Notes under the pieces: generated by a model
Database searches by the model: none
What the model was told of the DNA's origin: nothing
What the model saw: the letters and a program-made list of their open reading frames with translations, nothing else
Shown: positions 58,801 through 64,000 of the stretch, piece after piece
Layout: every line of letters starts with the position of its first letter
How positions within the stretch are numbered: position 1 is the stretch's first letter
Program-made: the position numbers and the translations under genes
NCBI GenBank assembly: GCA_039180875.1
Contig: JBCDCY010000001.1
Location: 310,001 to 374,000 of the forward strand
Direction of reading: 5' to 3'
Source: JBCDCY01 sp039180875
GTDB lineage: Bacteria > Pseudomonadota > Alphaproteobacteria > Rhodobacterales > Rhodobacteraceae
DNA: 64,000 nucleotides

Positions 58801-59307
58801 TCAGTCGTCGCACGCCCAGTCCGTTCCCGGGAACCGCGCGCAGGTCTTGCCCCCGGTCGACTGAAAGTCGAGGCGACACATCCCGTCCACCACGCGCAGC
58901 CGCCACCGGCTGCCGGCCAGTGCCGGCGGCGACGGCACCGGTTCGCCAAGCGCTGCCAGGTCGCCCGGGCACCGGCCCTGCGCCTCGGTATAGCTCTCGA
59001 TCCGGGCAACAATCGCATCGCCCCGCAATTGCGTCTCCGCCTCCCGCGCGACGTCGAGGCGCACGCCGAAGAAGATTCCGCCGATCAGCAGCGCCGTCCC
59101 GGCCGTCAGCAGCATCAGGCGCCGCATCCCGAAGCGCCCGAGCCGCGTCAGCCGAAAGGCCAGATGGCCAACGGCGATCGGCACGAACACCAGGGCGACG
59201 AGCTTGGTGAAGACCAGACGCAGCTCGGAAAACGCCTCCGCCCGGCCACTTTCGACGAAAAAGGCCAGCCCGAGCAGCCCGTAGACGATCGCCAGAACCC
59301 GCTCCAC
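58801..59307 (-). CDS. Hypothetical membrane protein
   Basis: A 168-aa protein, not recognised. Three hydrophobic segments (about 3-20, 31-52, 63-83) are followed by a probably periplasmic C-terminal part with ARIESYTEAQGRCPGDLAAL and four Cys, resembling the loop region of pilin-like proteins only loosely. It starts at GTG 59307 with GGAGGTGAGG immediately upstream. It is convergent with metK and divergent from trmB. Translation is well supported by the ribosome site; function is not. Confidence 0.6.
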   Translation of the reverse strand: MERVLAIVYGLLGLAFFVESGRAEAFSELRLVFTKLVALVFVPIAVGHLAFRLTRLGRFGMRRLMLLTAGTALLIGGIFFGVRLDVAREAETQLRGDAIVARIESYTEAQGRCPGDLAALGEPVPSPPALAGSRWRLRVVDGMCRLDFQSTGGKTCARFPGTDWACDD

Positions 59308-59374
59308 CCCTCACCTCCATTGCCATCGCACCCGGCCCAGCCTATGCGCCTGGGCTGCAATCGAGAAGGTGGTG

Positions 59375-60088
59375 ATGGTGGAGCGGCGCACGCCCGACCG
59401 GCCCTGGCGCAATTTCTACGGCCGGCGACATGGCAAAAGGCTGCGGCCCGGACAGGAGCGGCTGCTGGCCGAGATGCTGCCGCGCCTTGCCCTGCAAGGC
59501 GTGAGTTGGGAGGAGAACCCGGCGCGCCGGCCCCTCGACCTGCCGACGCTCTTCGGCGGCCGGGCGATCTGGCTCGAGATCGGCTTCGGCGGCGGCGAGC
59601 ATCTGGTGCACCAGGCCCGGGCCAATCCAGAGGTCGCCTTCATCGGCTGCGAGCCCTTCGTGAACGGCATCGCCATGTGCCTCTCGGCCCTGACCAAGAG
59701 CGCGGTGCGCAATGTCCGTCTCCATCCCGGCGACGCCCGCGATCTGCTGGATGTGCTGCCGGAGGGCGCGGTCAGCCGTCTCTTCCTGCTCTACCCCGAT
59801 CCCTGGCCAAAGGCGCGCCACCATCGCCGGCGCTTTGTGAATGCCGAGAACGCCGATCCGCTGGCCCGCATCCTCGCCCCCGGCGCACGCTTCCACGTGG
59901 CGACCGACATTCCGGACTATGCCCGCCAGACGCTTGAGGTTCTCACCCGTCACCCCGCCTTCGCCTGGACCGCCGAGCGTCCGGCGGACTGGCGGACCCC
60001 CTGGGCCAACTGGACCCGCACCCGCTACGAGGCCAAGGCGGTGCGGGAGGGTCGGACGCCGATCTACCTGACCTTTGCGCGGCGGTGA
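59375..60088 (+). CDS. trmB: tRNA (guanine-N7-)-methyltransferase
   Basis: A 237-aa SAM-dependent enzyme methylating G46 of tRNA. Motifs: RNFYGRRHGKRLRPGQ at the N-terminus, SAM-binding LEIGFGGGEHL, and the diagnostic PDPWPKARHHRRRFVNAE, with FHVATDIPDYARQ. ATG 59375 is chosen over a GTG two codons upstream on the basis of the AAGG ribosome site. Stands near metK, as in Rhodobacterales. Confidence 0.95.
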   Translation: MVERRTPDRPWRNFYGRRHGKRLRPGQERLLAEMLPRLALQGVSWEENPARRPLDLPTLFGGRAIWLEIGFGGGEHLVHQARANPEVAFIGCEPFVNGIAMCLSALTKSAVRNVRLHPGDARDLLDVLPEGAVSRLFLLYPDPWPKARHHRRRFVNAENADPLARILAPGARFHVATDIPDYARQTLEVLTRHPAFAWTAERPADWRTPWANWTRTRYEAKAVREGRTPIYLTFARR

Positions 60089-60193
60089 CGGCAGGCGCGA
60101 TCTGAAAGGTTTCCTTTCGCGCCAACTGATGCTCTCCTACCGGATCGGAACAGCCCGGCGTGGAGAAGCACCCTGCCCAGCCGCGATGCCCCG

Positions 60194-60862
60194 ATGCAGC
60201 CCCGCCGCGCTGGCGCGCGCGCCGTCGCCGGTATCGCCGTCTTCGGCCTGGTGGTCCTGGCCGGCGTCACCCTGGCCTTCTCTTTGGACATCCTGCCCCG
60301 CTCCACCGCCGAGTTGGAGGAGCGCTTGGCCCGCCTCGGCCCTTGGGGTCCGGCCGCGATCATCGGCCTGATGATCGGCCACAGCTTCGTGCCCTTCCCG
60401 GCAGAGCTCGTGGCGATTGCCGCCGGCGTGCTCTACGGTCCGCTCTGGGGCACGGTCTATGTCTGGATCGGCGCGATGCTGGGGGCGGCGCTGGCCTTCG
60501 GCCTTGCCAAATGGCTCGGGCGGCCGTTTGCCGAGCGGATCCTGTCGGCCCGACAGGCGCAAATGCTCGACCGCTGGACCGACGACCAGGGGGCCGTCAC
60601 GCTCCTGGTGAGCCGCTTCATCCCGGTGATCGCCTTCAACCTGATCAACTATGCCGCCGGCCTCACCCGGATCGGCTGGGGCACCTTTCTCTGGACCACC
60701 GCCATCGGCATCCTGCCGCTCACGGCGATGATGGTCTGGATGGGCTCCCGGATGCGCGACCTCTCCTGGCCCTGGCTGATCGTGGTGGCCGCGGTCGGCA
60801 TCGTGGCGATCGCGATGCTGCACGCGGTGGCGCGCCGGCGCGGCTGGCTGCCGCCGCGCTAG
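60194..60862 (+). CDS. TVP38/TMEM64 (DedA-like VTT domain) membrane protein
   Basis: A 222-aa protein with about five hydrophobic segments. The VTT/SNARE-associated core is present: SFVPFPAELVAIAAGVLYGPLWGTVYVW, LGAALAFGLAKWLGR and SRFIPVIAFNLINYAAGLT, with the conserved FIP and NY elements of the family. Members are implicated in lipid scrambling or transport across the inner membrane. Independent gene between trmB and aroA; no strong ribosome site seen. Confidence 0.87.
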   Translation: MQPRRAGARAVAGIAVFGLVVLAGVTLAFSLDILPRSTAELEERLARLGPWGPAAIIGLMIGHSFVPFPAELVAIAAGVLYGPLWGTVYVWIGAMLGAALAFGLAKWLGRPFAERILSARQAQMLDRWTDDQGAVTLLVSRFIPVIAFNLINYAAGLTRIGWGTFLWTTAIGILPLTAMMVWMGSRMRDLSWPWLIVVAAVGIVAIAMLHAVARRRGWLPPR

Positions 60863-61027
60863 ATGTCGGCCGCAGACGCGCCGACGGCGGCGCGTGACCG
60901 ACGCAAAGGATCTCGCATCGGAAATCGCGTTCACGATCAGCATCTTGCTGAGCGTGAGGAAGCGATTTGCGATTCCGCTTGCCAACGCTTTGCTCTAAGG
61001 ACGCGGGGCGGTCGGTCGGGACACCGG

Positions 61028-62374
61028 ATGATGGATCAGGCGCGGCGACAAAGCCTCAGCACGCGGCGGGCGACGGCGCTGCGCGGTGTGGCGCATGTGC
61101 CGGGGGACAAGTCGATCTCCCACCGGGCGCTCATCCTCGGGGCCTTGAGCGTCGGACAGACGCGGATCGAGGGCTTGCTGGAGGGCGAAGACGTCCTCGC
61201 CACCGCCGCCGCGATGCGGGCCTTCGGCGCCGACGTGGTGCGCGCGGGCGACGGCCGCTGGAGCGTCCATGGGGTTGGCGTCGGCGGTTTTGCCGAGCCC
61301 GAGGACGTGATCGACTTCGGCAACGCCGGCACCGGGGTGCGCCTTGCCATGGGCGCCATGGCCACCACCCCGATCAGCGCGACCTTCACCGGCGATGCGA
61401 GCCTGCGCGCCCGGCCGATGGGGCGGGTGACGGCCCCGCTCGCGGAGTTCGGCGCCACCGCCCACGGCCGCGCCGGGGGGCGCCTGCCGCTCACGCTCTT
61501 CGGCGCGCGGGATCCGGTGCCGATCCGCTACACCCTGCCCGTCGCCTCGGCGCAGGTGAAATCCGCCGTCCTGCTCGCCGGTCTCGGCGCCCCGGGGGAG
61601 ACCGTGGTGATCGAGCCCACCGCCACCCGCGACCATACGGAGCGGATGCTGCGCGGCTTCGGCGCCGATCTCGAGGTGACGGAGGCGGACGGCAGCCGCA
61701 CCATCACCCTCATCGGCCAGCCGGAGTTGCAGCCCCAGACGATCGCCGTGCCGGGCGACCCGTCCTCCGCTGGCTTTCCCGTCGTCGCAGCGCTTCTGGT
61801 CGAAGGGTCGGAGATCACGGTCCCGGGCATCTGCCTCAACCCGACCCGCACCGGCCTGCTCACCACATTGCGGGAGATGGGGGCGGAGATCGAGGAACAC
61901 GACCGGCGGCAGGAGGGCGGCGAGGAGGTCGCCGACCTCGTGATCCGCCACCGTCCGCTCCGCGGCGTCGAGGTGCCGCCCGCCCGCGCACCCTCGATGA
62001 TCGACGAGTACCCGATCCTCGCCGCCCTCGCGGCCACGGCGGAGGGCTGCACCGTGATGCGCGGCATCGGTGAGATGCGGGTGAAGGAATGCGACCGCAT
62101 CGACGCCATGGCCCGGGGGCTCGAAGCCCTCGGCGTCACGGTGGAAGAGACGGAGGACAGCCTCACCGTCCACGGCCGCCCCGGCGAGGTGCCGGGCGGC
62201 GCCACGGTCGAAAGCCGCCTCGACCACCGGATCGCCATGAGCTTCCTCTGCCTCGGCCTCGCCACCAAGGCCGCCGTCACCGTCGACGACATCAGCCCCA
62301 TCGCCACGAGCTTTCCCGACTTCCTGCCGATGCTGGAGGGTCTGGGCGCGGCGTTCGAGGAGCCGGCTCGATGA
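61028..62374 (+). CDS. aroA: 3-phosphoshikimate 1-carboxyvinyltransferase (EPSP synthase, class II-like)
   Basis: A 448-aa shikimate-pathway enzyme joining shikimate-3-phosphate and PEP. It resembles class II (CP4-type) enzymes: VPGDKSISHRALILGAL, ASAQVKSAVLLAGL, RDHTERMLRGFGADLEV, NPTRTGLLTTLREMGAEIE, RAPSMIDEYPILA and LDHRIAMSF. At the position of CP4 Ala100 it has Gly101 (FGNAGTGVRL). The start at 61028 has two consecutive ATG codons; a longer frame back to 60863 lacks a ribosome site. It overlaps the next gene by ATGA and heads aroA-gfa-cmk. Confidence 0.95.
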   Translation: MMDQARRQSLSTRRATALRGVAHVPGDKSISHRALILGALSVGQTRIEGLLEGEDVLATAAAMRAFGADVVRAGDGRWSVHGVGVGGFAEPEDVIDFGNAGTGVRLAMGAMATTPISATFTGDASLRARPMGRVTAPLAEFGATAHGRAGGRLPLTLFGARDPVPIRYTLPVASAQVKSAVLLAGLGAPGETVVIEPTATRDHTERMLRGFGADLEVTEADGSRTITLIGQPELQPQTIAVPGDPSSAGFPVVAALLVEGSEITVPGICLNPTRTGLLTTLREMGAEIEEHDRRQEGGEEVADLVIRHRPLRGVEVPPARAPSMIDEYPILAALAATAEGCTVMRGIGEMRVKECDRIDAMARGLEALGVTVEETEDSLTVHGRPGEVPGGATVESRLDHRIAMSFLCLGLATKAAVTVDDISPIATSFPDFLPMLEGLGAAFEEPAR

Positions 62375-62778
62375 GCGCGCTAAGCGGAAGCTGTCTCTGC
62401 GGCGCCGTGCGCTACCGGGTCGACGGCCCGCTCCGCGACGTCATCGCCTGCCATTGCCAGCAGTGCCGCAAGACCTCCGGCCACCACGTCGCCGCAACCT
62501 CCGCCCTCCGCACCGACATCACGGTCGAGGGGCAGATCACCTGGTACCGCTCAAGCGCGGATGCGAAGCGCGGCTTCTGCGGCGTATGCGGCTCTAACCT
62601 CTTCTGGCACCACGCGGAGAGTGAGCGGCTGTCGATCTTCGCCGGCACCTTCGACGACGATCCGGGGGTGCGGCTGGCGGGCCATATCTTCACGGCCGAC
62701 AAGGGCGCCTATTACCAGATCGCCGACGATCTGCCGTCGGCCCCCGGCGCCGATCCGGCGCTGACGACCCAGCGTTAG
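62371..62778 (+). CDS. GFA family (glutathione-dependent formaldehyde-activating-like) zinc protein
   Basis: A 135-aa protein with the Mss4-like zinc fold. Cys clusters are GSCLCGAVRY (7-16), CHCQQCRKTSG (about 27-37) and FCGVCGSNLFW (about 68-78). The prototype reacts formaldehyde with glutathione, but most homologues have no proven activity. It starts within the aroA stop (ATGA) and ends 4 bp before cmk, so it is cotranscribed with them. The link to aromatic amino-acid or CMP metabolism is unclear. Confidence 0.88.
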   Translation: MSALSGSCLCGAVRYRVDGPLRDVIACHCQQCRKTSGHHVAATSALRTDITVEGQITWYRSSADAKRGFCGVCGSNLFWHHAESERLSIFAGTFDDDPGVRLAGHIFTADKGAYYQIADDLPSAPGADPALTTQR

Positions 62779-62782
62779 GCGC

Positions 62783-63421
62783 GTGGCGGGGCGGTCCTTC
62801 ACCGTGGCCATCGACGGCCCTGCCGCCTCGGGCAAGGGCACGATCGCCCGGGCGCTGGCCGCGCGCTTCGACCTCGCCCATCTCGACACCGGGCTGCTCT
62901 ACCGCGCGGTCGGGCAGCAGATGCTCGCCCAGGGCGGGCCCATCGCGCCCGAAGCGGCGGCAGAGGTCGCGGCCACCCTCGACGCCGCGCGCCTCGACCG
63001 GGCGGAGCTGCGGGGGGCCGAGGTGGCCGAGGCCGCCTCCGTCGTCGCGGCCATGCCGGCGGTCCGCGAGGCTCTCCTCACCCTGCAGCGCCGCTTCGCC
63101 CGACGAGCCGGGGGCGCGGTGTTGGACGGCCGCGACATCGGCACGGTCATCTGCCCGGAGGCGGAGGTGAAGATCTTCGTCACCGCCAGCCTGCCGGTCC
63201 GCGCCGCCCGCCGCCATGCCGAGCTGCAGGCCACCGGCCGCGCCATGGCGCTCGACGCCGTCAGCCGGGACCTTGCCGCCCGCGATGCGCGCGATAGCGC
63301 CCGCGCGGATGCGCCGCTTCGCCAGGCAGGCGATGCGCTCTTGCTCGACACAACCGAATTGTCTATAGACGCCGCGGTCGAAGAAGCGGCAGCAGCCGTC
63401 AGCGACAAGATACCAGGGTGA
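62783..63421 (+). CDS. cmk: Cytidylate kinase
   Basis: A 212-aa (d)CMP kinase. Seen: Walker A in VAIDGPAASGKGT (8-20), LDTGLLYRAVG substrate segment, GRDIGTVICPEAEVKIFVTAS, RRHAELQATGR and RDARDSARADAPL lid region. It starts at GTG 62783, 4 bp after the upstream gene. A terminator lies directly after its stop, before rpsA, keeping the conserved aroA-cmk-rpsA order. Confidence 0.95.
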   Translation: MAGRSFTVAIDGPAASGKGTIARALAARFDLAHLDTGLLYRAVGQQMLAQGGPIAPEAAAEVAATLDAARLDRAELRGAEVAEAASVVAAMPAVREALLTLQRRFARRAGGAVLDGRDIGTVICPEAEVKIFVTASLPVRAARRHAELQATGRAMALDAVSRDLAARDARDSARADAPLRQAGDALLLDTTELSIDAAVEEAAAAVSDKIPG

Positions 63422-63427
63422 GCGAGC

Positions 63428-63455
63428 AGGGCCGGGTAGCGATGCCGGCCCTTTT
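63428..63455 (+). terminator. Intrinsic terminator between cmk and rpsA
   Basis: An 8-bp perfect stem, AGGGCCGG with CCGGCCCT, with a 9-base loop, is followed by TTT, 6 bp after the cmk stop. The short T-tract suggests partial termination. Confidence 0.7.
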
Positions 63456-63529
63456 GCGTTCGCCCCCCTGCCCAGCACAGACCGGCGGAGACAACCGCGC
63501 GGCCCGAAACACATAGGAGACGGACCTGA

Positions 63530-64000
63530 ATGCCCGCGACGGCAAGTATCGACGAATTTGAAGCGCTCCTGAACGAAAGCCTGGAGCTGAAAACCCCCGA
63601 AGAAGGCACGGTCGTCAAAGGCGACGTGCTGGCCGTCGAAGGCGGCCATGCGGTGATCGACATCGGCTACAAGATGGAAGGCCGCGTCGATCTGAAGGAA
63701 TTCCAGAAATACGGCGAGGACCAGGAGCTGGCGCCCGGTGACTCGGTCGAGGTCTACCTCGAGCGGGTGGAAAACGCCCGGGGCGAGGCGGTCATCAGCC
63801 GCGACAAGGCCCGCCGGGAAGAGGCGTGGGATCGCCTCGAGAAGGCCTATGAGGGCGACGGCCGGGTCGAAGGCCACATCTTCAACCGGGTGAAGGGCGG
63901 CTTCACCGTCGATCTCGGCGGCGCCGTGGCGTTCCTGCCGGGCTCCCAGGTCGATGTGCGCCCGGTGCGCGACGCGACGCCGCTGATGCACATCCCCCAG
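63530..64000 (+). CDS. rpsA: 30S ribosomal protein S1, 5' part only
   Basis: The first 157 codons of S1, which delivers mRNA to the 30S subunit. The start MPATASIDEFEALLNESLE follows TAGGAGA. The first S1 domain (about 22-90) has GTVVKGDVLAVEGGHAVIDIGYKMEGRV; the second starts near 105 with GHIFNRVKGGFTVDLGG and AFLPGSQVD. Normally six such repeats, about 560 aa; the rest is beyond the window. Confidence 0.97.
   Translation, partial: MPATASIDEFEALLNESLELKTPEEGTVVKGDVLAVEGGHAVIDIGYKMEGRVDLKEFQKYGEDQELAPGDSVEVYLERVENARGEAVISRDKARREEAWDRLEKAYEGDGRVEGHIFNRVKGGFTVDLGGAVAFLPGSQVDVRPVRDATPLMHIPQ

Noticed and set aside
60863..61027. Longer AroA starting at 60863, or a separate small gene or tRNA in this gap
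   Set aside because: The extra 55 residues resemble no AroA sequence and lack a ribosome site. No cloverleaf or small protein could be recognised.
1..64000. CRISPR arrays, insertion sequences, prophage or attachment sites
   Set aside because: No regularly spaced repeats, transposase or integrase reading frames, or tRNA-flanking duplications seen. DUF1353, often phage-borne, is here a solitary gene.

Overview
This window is a strongly GC-rich chromosomal segment from an alphaproteobacterium. Several things point there, most likely to Rhodobacterales or close relatives: the gene order miaB / phoH-ybeY-corC-lnt / metK-trmB / aroA-cmk-rpsA, a MucR/Ros regulator, a CP4-like class II AroA, ATGA/GTGA-type gene overlaps, and a light-harvesting gene pair. 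I place it by gene content and order only; no database search was possible. There is no rRNA, tRNA, CRISPR array, prophage or insertion sequence that I can see.

Left end (1-2410): the 5' part of pnp and complete rpsO, both on the minus strand with a terminator between them. Behind them is a pair of very short genes that are easy to miss, encoding light-harvesting beta and alpha polypeptides (56 and 47 aa). Upstream of this pair is a good sigma70-like promoter overlapped by two tandem PpsR/CrtJ-type palindromes exactly 8 bp apart. The organism is therefore probably an anoxygenic phototroph, and this antenna pair sits apart from any reaction-centre genes in view.

2.4-12.1 kb: an enolase-superfamily enzyme, a truncated alcohol dehydrogenase remnant, a DUF2161 nuclease-like protein and a SpoIIAA-like protein. 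They are followed by a tight minus-strand operon for gamma-butyrobetaine/carnitine catabolism to glycine betaine: dehydrocarnitine cleavage enzyme, L-carnitine dehydrogenase, acyl-CoA dehydrogenase, an ArsC-like protein, a thioesterase, an ADP-forming acyl-CoA ligase and CaiD.

12.3-18.4 kb: three translationally coupled genes for a membrane-anchored cytochrome P450 lacking the usual acid/alcohol pair, a multi-spanning membrane protein with a repeated terminal domain, and a DyP-type peroxidase. I regard this haem-enzyme cassette as the best candidate for an undescribed system. A convergent LysM/solute-binding protein follows.

18.5-33 kb: an ExbB/MotA-like plus OmpA-tailed coiled-coil pair, an M23 peptidase, clpA, pyruvate carboxylase, a two-gene glycosyltransferase operon and pobA. 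33-40.9 kb: msrB, a MOSC protein, a Hint-domain protein, an AhpD-like protein, and kbl and tdh (threonine to glycine) flanking a VOC protein and a small regulator/membrane-protein operon with its own inverted repeat; then a DUF1353 protein and a sulfotransferase.

41-50 kb: tannase-family esterase, dimethylglycine/sarcosine dehydrogenase-like flavoprotein (which could act downstream of glycine betaine), M3 peptidase, MATE exporter, an uncharacterised protein and mucR. 50.3-64 kb: housekeeping genes for tRNA and rRNA maturation (miaB, ybeY, trmB), phoH, corC, lnt, metK, aroA, cmk and the start of rpsA, with a nucleotide cyclase and small accessory genes between them.

A dispersed palindromic repeat of about 65 bp occurs four times (4.7, 21.8, 32.0 and 51.7 kb), always between genes at operon ends.
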